A program made the position numbers and the translations under genes. This document shows positions 43,675 through 52,095 of a DNA stretch of 64,000 nt, one piece after another. Source of the stretch: Saccharibacillus deserti (GTDB lineage: Bacteria > Bacillota > Bacilli > Paenibacillales > Paenibacillaceae); contig NZ_JABJVN010000007.1 of NCBI RefSeq assembly GCF_013618475.1, positions 88,926 to 152,925 on the forward strand. The letters run 5' to 3'. The stretch's first letter is position 1, and every line of letters begins with the position of its first letter. The notes below the pieces were generated by a model. That model did not search any database, was not told the origin of the DNA, and saw only the letters and a program-made list of their open reading frames with translations.

Positions 43675-44985
43675 CTATTCCGCTGCCTTGCCTGTCAGTT
43701 CCGCTGCACCTTTGTACACCAGATCGAACAGATCTTCCAGATTCTCTTCGGCGATGCAGGAGAACGCGATACGCAGATCGGTCTCGCCGAGGGCGATCGT
43801 ACCGACGCCGTATTCGTGCAGCAGGCGCTGGCGCAGCGCTTCCGCTTCGATACCCGGGTTCAGCTTCAGGCACATGAAGTAGCCGGAATTGAACGGATAA
43901 TACGTCCAGAAGCCTTCGTATTTGCCGCTGTCGAGCAGGGCTTTGACCTTGTTCGCGCGGCCTTTCATAATCAGGAACTTCTCGTGCTTCTGATCTTCGA
44001 ACTCCGGAGACTTGAGCGCGTCCAGCACGAAAGTCTGCGACGGATGCGGACCGCTGGAGATGGTGGCGCGAATGATGCCCATCGTTTTCTGTTCCAGGCC
44101 CGCCAGCACGTCGGCTTGATCCGAAGCGAACGTGATGAAGCCCACGCGGAAGCCCCAGACGAATTCTTCCTTGGTCGCGCCGTCGATCTTGATCGGCAGG
44201 ATGCGCGGATGTACGCCGGCCAGCTTGCCGAACAGTGACTCGTGCAGCGAGTCTTCGAAGAACAGACCGAAATAGGCGTCGTCGCTGACGACTACCAGAT
44301 TGATGCCGGCTTCCGCCGCTTCAATCAGCGCGGATATAATTTCTTCGCCTTCCGCTACGCTTGGCGTATAGCCGGTCGGGTTGTTCGGGAAGTTGAGCGG
44401 CACGATCGCTTTGCCCGCTTCCTTCTGCGCCAGCAGGGCTTTGCGGAACGCTTCGGTATTGAAGCTCATGTCCGCGGTGAACAGCTCATAGTTAACGATC
44501 TTCGCGCCGCGGCGGATACCGAAGGTCAGCTCGTAGTTTTCCCAGTTTTTGTCCGGATAGACGACCGCGTCGCCCGGATCGGCGAACAGATCGGCTACGA
44601 TGCTGAGGCCGTGCGTCAGCGCATTGGTCGTGATCGGATTGCCGAACGCTTTGCCTTCGAGCGAAGGATTCTCGCGGATCATCTTCTCGCGCCAGACGGC
44701 GCGCAGTTCCGGCTTGCCCGCGGGAGGCGCATAACCGTACAGGTCTTTCGGGCTGTAAGCCGAAAGTTTATCCTGGATCACGTTCAGATGCATGGGTCCG
44801 CCGTTCTCGGTTGCGATTCCGATCGTAGCGTTATATTTCTTGGCGTGCGTGGTCGCTTCGGCGGATTGGCTCAAGATGCCTTCTTTCGGGAAATAGATTT
44901 CCCGGCCGAGTGCCGACAGCATGTCGTAGACATGCGTGTTTGCGGTTTTGATCTTGTCATTCCATTGTTCAGCCATTGGGTTCAT
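43675..44985 (-). CDS. PLP-dependent class I/II aminotransferase
   Basis: A 436-residue enzyme of fold-type I. Recognisable parts are DLYGYAPPAGKPELRAVWREKM, NALTHGLSIVADLFADPGDAVVYPDKNW, the substrate-contact NFPNNPTGYTPS, the PLP-phenol Asp/Tyr in VVSDDAYFGLFFED, the Schiff-base Lys in IDGATKEEFVWGFRVGF, and the carboxylate-binding Arg near TDLRIAFSC. It transfers an amino group to a keto acid, probably from an aspartate-like or aromatic amino acid; the exact substrate is not readable. The start codon at 44985 has AAGGA 13 nt upstream; ATG 44976 is also possible. Confidence 0.88.
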   Translation of the reverse strand: MNPMAEQWNDKIKTANTHVYDMLSALGREIYFPKEGILSQSAEATTHAKKYNATIGIATENGGPMHLNVIQDKLSAYSPKDLYGYAPPAGKPELRAVWREKMIRENPSLEGKAFGNPITTNALTHGLSIVADLFADPGDAVVYPDKNWENYELTFGIRRGAKIVNYELFTADMSFNTEAFRKALLAQKEAGKAIVPLNFPNNPTGYTPSVAEGEEIISALIEAAEAGINLVVVSDDAYFGLFFEDSLHESLFGKLAGVHPRILPIKIDGATKEEFVWGFRVGFITFASDQADVLAGLEQKTMGIIRATISSGPHPSQTFVLDALKSPEFEDQKHEKFLIMKGRANKVKALLDSGKYEGFWTYYPFNSGYFMCLKLNPGIEAEALRQRLLHEYGVGTIALGETDLRIAFSCIAEENLEDLFDLVYKGAAELTGKAAE

Positions 44986-45385
44986 TGCGAGTCGTCATCC
45001 TTCCAAACTGAATTGCGTCAATTATAGCATTCTCCCCTCGAGCCGTCACGGGAAAAGCGGGGATTTTTCAGCTTTTTCCGCCTGCTTGCCCGCTTTTTGA
45101 ACGAAAAAGCCGGAAGATGTCCCCGGCATGCGTACGATCGGAATTTCCGGATGTTCGGTTGTCCATGTCAAGTTTTTGTACGGAACGGGAAAGGTTATAG
45201 ATTTTCGGGTTGTGGGTACGCTTTGAAGAAGCATTTTCTCGGCTTCCCGCAGACCGGTATTCCATCGAGCGTCTTCCGAGGGTGGACAACGGTTCAATCG
45301 CACGGAAAAATGTGTACAATGGAAAATGAAGGCCAAGCAAACGCATACTGACGTATTCTTTTTTAATCCGAGGAGGAACTTGGTT
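44986..45385. other. Intergenic region between aminotransferase and yfbM-like gene
   Basis: 400 bases between divergent genes. TACAAT at 45315-45320 could be the -10 of the yfbM-like gene (with weak TTCAAT at 45293-45298, spacer 16). Nothing else was recognised. Confidence 0.4.
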
Positions 45386-45865
45386 ATGGGCATGATCGGT
45401 TATCTGAAACGCGTGACGGAACAGGCGCTGTCTTCCCTGATTCACGGGGGCCAGGACCTGTACGAGTACATTCACGGAGAACAAGGCGAAGAGCTGGATC
45501 TCGACAAAGCCTGGCAGGGTCTGCATTATCTGCTGTGCGGAGACCCTTATGGCGGAGAAGGTCCGCTGTTTGATGCCTTAATGGGCGGTAAACCGCTTAA
45601 CCCGGAAGAGGAGAGCGAAATCATCGTGCGGTATCTGACTCCGGACGAAGTGCGCGAGGTGGCCTCGGCGCTGGACAGCGTCGGACCTGCGGAGTTGGCC
45701 AAAGGATTCGAACCGGACGATATGAACGAAGCAGGCGTATATCCGTCGCCCGATTGGAACGAGGAAGGCGAACTGGATTATCTGCTGGGTTACTACGAGC
45801 CGATGCGCGAACATTATCGGGCGGCGGCCGCGGCGGGCGAAGGCATGCTGCTCTACGTTTCTTAA
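45386..45865 (+). CDS. YfbM-like protein (DUF1877)
   Basis: A 159-residue protein with the DUF1877 pattern: an N-terminal MGMIGYLKRVT, the core LDLDKAWQGLHYLLCGDP with GEGPLFDALMGG, then YLTPDEVREVASALDSV and the C-terminal LDYLLGYYEPMREHYRAAAAAGEGMLLYVS. E. coli YfbM is of similar size; the biochemical role is unknown. ATG 45386 has GAGGAGGAA 9 nt upstream, whereas a frame opening at 45326 has none. It lies 60 nt before an ADP-ribosylglycohydrolase gene on the same strand, with no terminator between, so the pair is probably an operon. Confidence 0.85.
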   Translation: MGMIGYLKRVTEQALSSLIHGGQDLYEYIHGEQGEELDLDKAWQGLHYLLCGDPYGGEGPLFDALMGGKPLNPEEESEIIVRYLTPDEVREVASALDSVGPAELAKGFEPDDMNEAGVYPSPDWNEEGELDYLLGYYEPMREHYRAAAAAGEGMLLYVS

Positions 45866-45925
45866 GCCGCGTCAGCAGGAACAAGGAAGACCGGAAGCCA
45901 GAGATCCGGCAAGGAGGAACGGACT

Positions 45926-46939
45926 ATGCAAGATAAGCTCCATACGGCGAACGGACCGCAATCCCGGCTGAACGGCGCCCTGCTCGGACTTACCGCCGCG
46001 GACGCGCTGGGGGTGCCGGTAGAGTTCCGTCCGCGAACGTATCTGGATGCCAATCCGGTTGCGGACATGTTCGGCTACGGCACGTACAACCAGCCTCCGG
46101 GCACCTGGTCGGACGACAGTACCATGATGTGGTGCACAGTGGAGAGTCTGGCGCTGCAAAAAGAGTGCGATACCGAAGACATGGCCGGACGCTTCGTGCG
46201 CTGGCTGACATCCGGTTATATGACCCCGCACGGGGAGCTGTTCGATATCGGCAATGCGACGCGCGAAGCACTGGAACGCTACCGGACGGAAGCGGTCTGG
46301 GCGAGATTCGCAGGTCTTGAGCGGGAAAGCTCCAACGGCAACGGATCGCTGATGCGCATCCTGCCGATGGCTTTTTACGTGCGGGGAATGGAAGCGGCCG
46401 AGCGCGACCGGCTGGCGGCCGAAGTCTCGTCGATCACCCACCGGCATCCCCGCTCTATTCTGGCCTGCCAGATCTACGTGGAGATCGCCCTGCGGCTGCT
46501 GGACGGCCGCTCGGCCGGGCAGGCCTGCCTCGAAGCGGCTGCGGCCGTTCGGGAGCGCCATGCGGACCATCCCGAATTGGAAACGTTCGAACGGGTATTG
46601 AACGGGAGTTTGGCGGAATTGAAGCGCGAAGACATCCGTTCCGGCGGTTATGTGGTCGATACGCTCGAAGCGGCGCTGTGGTGTCTGCTGACGACAAGCA
46701 GTTACCGCGAAGCGGCGCTTAAGGCAGTCAATCTCGGCGAAGACACCGATACGACCGGAGCCGTCGTCGGCGGGCTGGCAGGGATCTTGTACGGCGAAAC
46801 CGGTATTCCGGCAGAGTGGCTCTCGCAGCTGGCGAAGCTGAATGAGCTGCGGGCGCTTGGCGGACGGTTCTCGTCCATGCTTGCGGAGCGGGATGCGGAC
46901 ATGTCCGGACAACGGCCGGCCCGTTCGGAACCCGAATGA
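45926..46939 (+). CDS. ADP-ribosylglycohydrolase-family protein (DraG/ARH)
   Basis: A 337-residue ARH-fold enzyme. The metal-binding pattern is complete: GALLGLTAADALGVPVEFRPR, the first Asp pair in WSDDSTMMWCTVES, SSNGNGSLMRILPMAF, VSSITHRHPRSI and the second Asp group in LGEDTDTTGAVVGGLAGILYG. These proteins use two Mg2+ ions to remove ADP-ribose from protein side chains or to cleave related ADP-ribosyl bonds. AAGGAGGAAC lies 8 nt upstream of the ATG. No ADP-ribosyltransferase is encoded in this window, so the substrate is unknown. It is coupled with the DUF1877 gene. Confidence 0.92.
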   Translation: MQDKLHTANGPQSRLNGALLGLTAADALGVPVEFRPRTYLDANPVADMFGYGTYNQPPGTWSDDSTMMWCTVESLALQKECDTEDMAGRFVRWLTSGYMTPHGELFDIGNATREALERYRTEAVWARFAGLERESSNGNGSLMRILPMAFYVRGMEAAERDRLAAEVSSITHRHPRSILACQIYVEIALRLLDGRSAGQACLEAAAAVRERHADHPELETFERVLNGSLAELKREDIRSGGYVVDTLEAALWCLLTTSSYREAALKAVNLGEDTDTTGAVVGGLAGILYGETGIPAEWLSQLAKLNELRALGGRFSSMLAERDADMSGQRPARSEPE

Positions 46940-47003
46940 AGCGGTGAGCGAAGAACGGGAGTGAAGCCAGGCCAGGAGATAAGCGTCACGAAAAAGAAAT
47001 TGG

Positions 47004-47041
47004 AAAAAGAGCGGGATCGCCGAAGCGATCCCGCTCTTTTT
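47004..47041. terminator. Bidirectional terminator
   Basis: Perfect 17-bp stem AAAAAGAGCGGGATCGC / GCGATCCCGCTCTTTTT with loop CGAA, between convergent genes. Confidence 0.95.
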
Positions 47042-47103
47042 GCGGTCAGCGCGTCTCGAGCATTTGTATGCAGCCGGATCGTATCCTTTCCGGTATCCAA
47101 AGC

Positions 47104-48192
47104 TCAGCCGGCCGCATCCTTGATTCGCCGCAGCAGCAGATCGAGCGGGTCGCCGGCTTCGGCCTGGCTCATCCGGGCGCTGTACTGCTTGCGTTCGCGG
47201 TGCAGCAGATCCAGCTTGGCGAGGAAAGCTTCGTCGCTCCACGAGTCTTCGTCCAGGCGTTCGGCATAGCCCGCGCGGACGAACGAATCCGCATTCAGCA
47301 GTTGGTCGCCGCGGCTCTGCTTGCGGCCGAGCGGGCAGAGCAGCATCGGCTTGCCCAGCGACAGGAATTCGAAGATCGCGTTCGAGCCGGCACGGCTGAA
47401 TACGAGATCGGCCGCCGCCAGCACATCCGGCAGCGGTTCGTTCACGTATTCGAACTGGCGGTAGCCCGCTTTGCTTTCAAGCTGCGGATCCAGGCCTCCC
47501 CGCCCGCACAGATGCACCACGTCGAAACGCCGCACGAGTTCGTCCAGGTTGCGCCGCAGGTTGCCGTTCAGCGCGCGGGAGCCGAGGCTGCCTCCGGCGG
47601 CCAGCAGCACGGGCTTGACTCCGTCAAAGCCCAGAAATCCGAGTCCGCGCGCCGCCTGCCCGTTCTTCAGTTCGGGCCGGACCACCGAGCCGATCTGCAC
47701 GGCTTTGCCGGACTTGACGGAAGCGGCCGTCTCGGGAAACGTCGTGCAGAGAGCCGAAGCGAACGGCAGGGCCAGCTTGTTGGCGAGGCCCGGCGAATAA
47801 TCCGATTCGTGGATCAGGGCGGGCACGCGGTTCATCCAGGCGCCGAGCACGACCGGCACGGACACGAATCCGCCTTTGGAGAAGACGACTTTTGGCTTCA
47901 AGCGGCGGATCAGGCGCCGGGATTGGCCGACGCCTTTGAGGATGCGCAGCGGATCGGTGAAATTTCGCAGCGAGAAATAGCGGCGCAGCTTGCCGGTGGC
48001 GATCGCATGATACGAAACGCCGGGCAGTCCTTCGACCAGTTCTTTTTCGATGCCGGTCTCCGATCCGATATAGTCGATCGTCCAGCCCTGCCTCCGGAGC
48101 ACAGGAATAAGGGCGAGATTGACCGAGACATGCCCGGCCGATCCGCCCCCTGTCAGAACAATGCGTTTATTTGAATTGGAATGGGAAGTCAT
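47104..48192 (-). CDS. MurG-like glycosyltransferase (second-MurG type)
   Basis: A 362-residue GT-B enzyme. It shows RIVLTGGGSAGHVSVNLALIP, the segment SKGGFVSVPVVLGAWMNRVPALIHESDYSPGLANK, AAGGSLGSRALN and SRAGSNAIFEFLSLGKPMLLCPL followed by SRGDQLLNA. I recall this set from the extra MurG of the B. cereus group rather than the MurG in the division cluster, which has GGTGGH and RAGATT. MurG adds GlcNAc to lipid I to make lipid II. There is no dcw cluster here. Start 48192 has AAAGGAGA 11 nt upstream; an earlier ATG (48252) has none. Confidence 0.85.
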   Translation of the reverse strand: MTSHSNSNKRIVLTGGGSAGHVSVNLALIPVLRRQGWTIDYIGSETGIEKELVEGLPGVSYHAIATGKLRRYFSLRNFTDPLRILKGVGQSRRLIRRLKPKVVFSKGGFVSVPVVLGAWMNRVPALIHESDYSPGLANKLALPFASALCTTFPETAASVKSGKAVQIGSVVRPELKNGQAARGLGFLGFDGVKPVLLAAGGSLGSRALNGNLRRNLDELVRRFDVVHLCGRGGLDPQLESKAGYRQFEYVNEPLPDVLAAADLVFSRAGSNAIFEFLSLGKPMLLCPLGRKQSRGDQLLNADSFVRAGYAERLDEDSWSDEAFLAKLDLLHRERKQYSARMSQAEAGDPLDLLLRRIKDAAG

Positions 48193-48326
48193 TGCGTTAG
48201 ATTCTCCTTTGCTTCGGGTGATTCCGTTTTGCGCAAGCTTCATTATGCGCAAACTCTATTGTACGTTTCACCGAAGCAAAAGCCAAGGCGCGCTCTTGGA
48301 ACCGCCAAATCGACAGGACCCGGCTT

Positions 48327-49514
48327 TTATTTCAAAATAAGCAGCCGGTCGTCGTCCGCACCCGGCGACCCGCCCGATGTATTGTTCGTCAGCACGTAGA
48401 TTTTTCCGTTGTGCAGGGCTACGTCCCTGATCCGTCCTTCGCCGGTCAGCACGTCGGTCATCGTGCGCGCCTTAGGATCGAACAGCTTCAGGCTCTGGCC
48501 CGCCAGCGTGGCGACAAGCACTTTGTTGTCCGGCATGGCCGCGATGCCGGAAGGGGCGATCGCCCGGTCGCCGGCTACATATACAGGCGCGGTCAGGCCG
48601 GGAGCGGTCTCGGTTCCCTGAACCTTCGGCCAACCGTAATTGGCGCCGCGCTTGATGACGTTAATTTCGTCGAGTCCGGTAAGGTCGGTTCCGCCGCCCG
48701 GAATCGGCGCGCCGCTTGGACCGTGGTCGGAAGCGTACAGGGTGCCGTCCGGCGTCCAGGCGAGGCCTTGGGAATTGCGCAGTCCGTACGCATAGACGTA
48801 CGAATTCTTGAACGGATTGTCCGCGGGCACTTTGCCGCTGGTCGTCATACGCAGCACTTTGCCTCCGGGACTTGAGAGGTCCTGGGACAATTCGCGCCGG
48901 TTCGTGTCGCCGGCCGTGCTGTACAGCATGCCGTCCGGACCGATCGCCAAGCGTCCTCCTTCATGGATTCGGCCTCCCGGAATGCCGCTCAGCAGTTCTT
49001 TTTGTTCGCGCCAGACGCCGTTTACCAGCTTGACTTTGACGATCCGGTTCAGCGCTTCGCCTTTTTCTTCATAGGCATGATAGATATAGGCATACTTGTT
49101 CTTCGAGAATTTCGGATCGAGCACGAACCCGGTCAGCCCCGCTTCGCCGACGACCCGAAGCTTTTTCTTGGTCCGGACTTCCTGCACGGTCTGTTTGCCG
49201 TTTTTCACTTCGACAATGCCGCCGCCGCGTTGGGTGATGTACACGGTCTCGCCGGCAAACTGGATCGACCAAGGGACTTTCAGTTTGGATGCCGCCGCCT
49301 CGTACCCGCCTTTGAGCGAATCGACCGGAGAAACGGCGGCCGGACTTGCCGCCGCGCCGACAGCGGCCGTTTTTACAGGGGCGGCCAGAGCCGTTTGAAT
49401 CGATGATCCGGCCGTCTGCCCGGTCTCGCGCTGGTCGGCTGCATACACGGAGATCGGCACGGCAAGCAGCAGGGCCGCCGTCAGCGTTTTGGTTTTCGTA
49501 TTCAGTATGGACAC
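48327..49514 (-). CDS. Exported PQQ-dependent sugar dehydrogenase-like (GSDH) protein
   Basis: A 395-residue beta-propeller of the glucose/sorbosone dehydrogenase family with a signal peptide (SILNTKTKTLTAALLLAVPISVYA, cleaved about residue 26). Conserved segments are VPWSIQFAGETVYITQRGG, GEAGLTGFVLDP, GGRIHEGGRLAIGPDGMLY, NSQGLAWTPDG, SDHGPSG and NYGWPKVQG. Family members oxidise sugars with PQQ, but many are structural relatives without that activity. GTG 49514 has GGAGGG 7 nt upstream. The neighbour at 49604 is a paralog in the same orientation, 90 nt upstream, so this is a tandem duplication. Confidence 0.85.
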   Translation of the reverse strand: MSILNTKTKTLTAALLLAVPISVYAADQRETGQTAGSSIQTALAAPVKTAAVGAAASPAAVSPVDSLKGGYEAAASKLKVPWSIQFAGETVYITQRGGGIVEVKNGKQTVQEVRTKKKLRVVGEAGLTGFVLDPKFSKNKYAYIYHAYEEKGEALNRIVKVKLVNGVWREQKELLSGIPGGRIHEGGRLAIGPDGMLYSTAGDTNRRELSQDLSSPGGKVLRMTTSGKVPADNPFKNSYVYAYGLRNSQGLAWTPDGTLYASDHGPSGAPIPGGGTDLTGLDEINVIKRGANYGWPKVQGTETAPGLTAPVYVAGDRAIAPSGIAAMPDNKVLVATLAGQSLKLFDPKARTMTDVLTGEGRIRDVALHNGKIYVLTNNTSGGSPGADDDRLLILK

Positions 49515-49603
49515 GAAGAATCCCTCCTTCTTTCTTTTTCCATTTTTACCCGGAAAGGGCAGAATCAATCGGGATCGAAGCTTAAGCTCCGTTTTTTTAT
49601 AGC

Positions 49604-50815
49604 CTATTGCAAAATAAGCAGTTTATCATCGCCGCTCTGCGGAGATCCGCGGCCGTCGGTATTGTTCGTAAGAATATAGATTCTCCCTTCATGAACGGCT
49701 GCGTCGCGGATGCGGCCTCCGCCGCTCCAGACTTCACGCATTTCTCCGGTGGCGGGGTCGAACTCCGTCAGGCTCTCGCCCCGGAGGTTGGCGACCAGCA
49801 GCGTACCGTCCGGCGTGGCCGCAATGCCCGAGGGCGCGAGCGCGTCTTCGCCCGTGTGGTACAGCGGGGGGGTCAGTCCGTCTCCCGTCTCGCCGCCTAA
49901 GACGTCCGGCCAGCCGTAATTGGCGCCGGGCTTGATCTCGTTCATTTCGTCGTGGCCGCCGGAGCTGCCGCTTGGTCCGTGTTCGGACGCGTACATCGTT
50001 CCGTTTTCCAGCCAGTCGATGCCCTGCGAGTTGCGGTGGCCGTACGAATAAACGTAAGACCCTTCGATCGGATTGTCGCTTGGCACTTCGCCTTCGGGCG
50101 TCATGCGCAGGATCTTGCCCGCCACGCTTCCGGTATCCTGCGCGGAGCCGTCGTCCTGCGCGTCGCCGGTCGTCACATAGAGCATCCCGTCCGGACCAAA
50201 CGCGATCCGTCCGCCGTCATGGACGCGCGCGCCCGGAATATCGTCGAGCACCGTCGCCGTTTCGGTCCAGCTTTTCCCGGAAGGTTCTTCCTCGATCCGA
50301 ATGACGCGATTGCGCATTTCGTTGCCTTTGCCGTACGTATGGTACACATAGGCCGCGCGCGAATCCGCGAAGTCCGGCGCCAATGCCAAACCGAGCAGTC
50401 CGCCTTCGCCTGCTTCGAGTACGCCGGGATTCAGGGCGACCGGCTGCAGCGTTTGTCGACCGTCGGCCAGCTTGACGATCGAACCGCCGCGCAGGGTAAG
50501 ATAGACGGTGTCTCCATCAAACTGGATTTCCCACGGGGTGTCGAGATTATCGGCGAGGACCTGCGTTTCGCCCGTAAGTTCGGCGAAGGCCCCGCCTGCC
50601 GCTGCGTCGGAAGTGTCTTCGCCGCCGGAAGGCTGCGCCGGTGCAGCGGGAGTTTTATCCGTCTCCGGAGAGGCTTCGGCGGCGACATCCGGCGCCTGCG
50701 CGGGCTTTTCGTCGGCGGGAAGCAATCCGGGAGGTGAGCCGGCTTGTCCCGAGCAGGCCGCGATCGGCAGCACCAGCAGCAGCGCGGCGGCTTTTCTGTT
50801 CCATGAGAGATTCAT
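49604..50815 (-). CDS. PQQ-dependent sugar dehydrogenase-like (GSDH) lipoprotein
   Basis: A 403-residue paralog of the gene at 48327. Instead of a cleaved signal it has a lipoprotein one (MNLSWNRKAAALLLVLPIAACSG, lipobox IAAC), then a ~55-residue acidic, Pro/Ala-rich tether and the beta-propeller: TPWEIQFDGDTVYLTLRGG, AGEGGLLGLALAPDF, GARVHDGGRIAFGPDGMLYVTTGD, HRNSQGIDWLENG, SEHGPSG, NYGWPDVLGG. It should be held on the outer membrane face while the downstream copy is released. AAAGGAGGAAGCC precedes the start. No pqq biosynthesis gene is nearby, so true PQQ dependence is open. Confidence 0.87.
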   Translation of the reverse strand: MNLSWNRKAAALLLVLPIAACSGQAGSPPGLLPADEKPAQAPDVAAEASPETDKTPAAPAQPSGGEDTSDAAAGGAFAELTGETQVLADNLDTPWEIQFDGDTVYLTLRGGSIVKLADGRQTLQPVALNPGVLEAGEGGLLGLALAPDFADSRAAYVYHTYGKGNEMRNRVIRIEEEPSGKSWTETATVLDDIPGARVHDGGRIAFGPDGMLYVTTGDAQDDGSAQDTGSVAGKILRMTPEGEVPSDNPIEGSYVYSYGHRNSQGIDWLENGTMYASEHGPSGSSGGHDEMNEIKPGANYGWPDVLGGETGDGLTPPLYHTGEDALAPSGIAATPDGTLLVANLRGESLTEFDPATGEMREVWSGGGRIRDAAVHEGRIYILTNNTDGRGSPQSGDDKLLILQ

Positions 50816-50979
50816 GGCTTCCTCCTTTTTCGGTCTGCGCTTCGGAGGCGGGGCCTCCGGGCATTCCGTTTTTTGGGGTGTGATTCCGCTTACGGGACCT
50901 TACCCGTGCGAAGCGGAATCCAAATCGCCTTTTGCTCTCCCGACCGCACGGAACCCGATATTTTTGTGGGACGGACCGT

Positions 50980-51008
50980 TTGGAGGAAGACCCGGAAAAT
51001 GGTAAAAT
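50980..51008 (+). promoter_or_regulatory. Promoter of the MBL-fold hydrolase gene
   Basis: TTGGAG (50980-50985), 17-bp spacer, TAAAAT (51003-51008) preceded by TGG, an extended -10. Confidence 0.6.
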
Positions 51009-51084
51009 GAAGCTTGGCGTATACCGAACGGGTCTGGGTAGGGAACGCCTTCATCAGTCAATTCGTAGGTTGGGGGTTAAAAAG

Positions 51085-51951
51085 ATGTCCGAATTTGAAC
51101 GGATCAGTGAACATATTTATGTGATGCACGCCGAACGCGAAACGGATCGTCCGCTGCTCGCGGCCGTGGCCGGAAGCAGCCGCACGCTGCTGATCGACGG
51201 CGGCAATTCTTCGGCGCATGCGGCGGCTTTTCGCGAGTATCTGGAACAGGAAGGCGTGCGCAAGCCGGATGTGATGGTGCTGACGCACCACCACTGGGAT
51301 CACTCTTTCGGCGTGGCCGAATGGAGCCTTCCGGCGATCGCCCAGCGGCAGACGGCCGATATTCTGCGCGGTTTCGCGGGGCTTGAGTGGAACGAGGAGA
51401 CGCTGTCGCGGCTGATCGCGGAAGGCGTCGTCAGCGAACAGACCCGAAACGATATGCGGGCCGAATACGGAAGCAATCTGGGCCTGATTCGGGTCGAAGA
51501 GCCCAATATCGTATTCGAGCGTTTCATCGACGTGCATCTGGGCGACCTCACCTGCGAGATCCGCTATGTCGGCGGCGACCATGCGGCGGATTCGTGCGTC
51601 GTCTATGTAAAAGAAGAAGGAACGCTGTTCCTCGGCGATGCGCTTGCCCCTTCCGTTTACGGCGGTCCGATGAAATACACGACAGGCAAATTCCTGGCGC
51701 TGCTCGACACGGTCTTCGCTTACGGCGCGGACGTACTGGTCGAATCCCACGGCCGTCCGGTCTCCCGCGAAGATTTCTACAACGATGTGCGGCGGTATGA
51801 GCTGCTGGCACGCCAGGTTCTTCGCCACGGAAGCGACCGGGAAGCGGTTCTGCGCGATCTGCGCGCCGATCTGGGGATGGCCGCGGAAGAGGCGCTGCCG
51901 GAAGATTTGACGGAAGCGGCCGGTTATTTCATGAACGGACTGGTCAAATAA
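51085..51951 (+). CDS. MBL-fold metallo-hydrolase
   Basis: A 288-residue metallo-beta-lactamase-fold protein. The metal motif HHHWDHSFG (~residue 72, HxHxDH), the later His in YVGGDHAADSCVVYV, and Asp and His of LFLGDALAP and VLVESHGRPVS are all present, so two metal ions should be bound. The C-terminal ~55 residues are helical. No signal peptide. ATG 51085 was chosen because GGGGG lies 9 nt upstream; upstream in-frame codons back to 50932 include the promoter. The substrate is unknown; hydrolysis of a thioester, phosphodiester or lactone is possible. Confidence 0.85.
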   Translation: MSEFERISEHIYVMHAERETDRPLLAAVAGSSRTLLIDGGNSSAHAAAFREYLEQEGVRKPDVMVLTHHHWDHSFGVAEWSLPAIAQRQTADILRGFAGLEWNEETLSRLIAEGVVSEQTRNDMRAEYGSNLGLIRVEEPNIVFERFIDVHLGDLTCEIRYVGGDHAADSCVVYVKEEGTLFLGDALAPSVYGGPMKYTTGKFLALLDTVFAYGADVLVESHGRPVSREDFYNDVRRYELLARQVLRHGSDREAVLRDLRADLGMAAEEALPEDLTEAAGYFMNGLVK

Positions 51952-51973
51952 GCGGGCTTTCGGGCACGAATTC

Positions 51974-52019
51974 AAAAAAGGCTTTACCCAGGGCGGACAG
52001 CGCCGGGTAAAGCCTTTTT
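51974..52019. terminator. Bidirectional terminator
   Basis: AAAAAAGGCTTTACCC pairs with GGGTAAAGCCTTTTT around a GC-rich loop, between convergent genes. Confidence 0.93.
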
Positions 52020-52095
52020 GGTGCGGGTAGGTACGATCGGATAAGCGGTATATCCGAAGGGATCGAGGTTTACAGGCAGTTCCGCGGTTTCCGGT

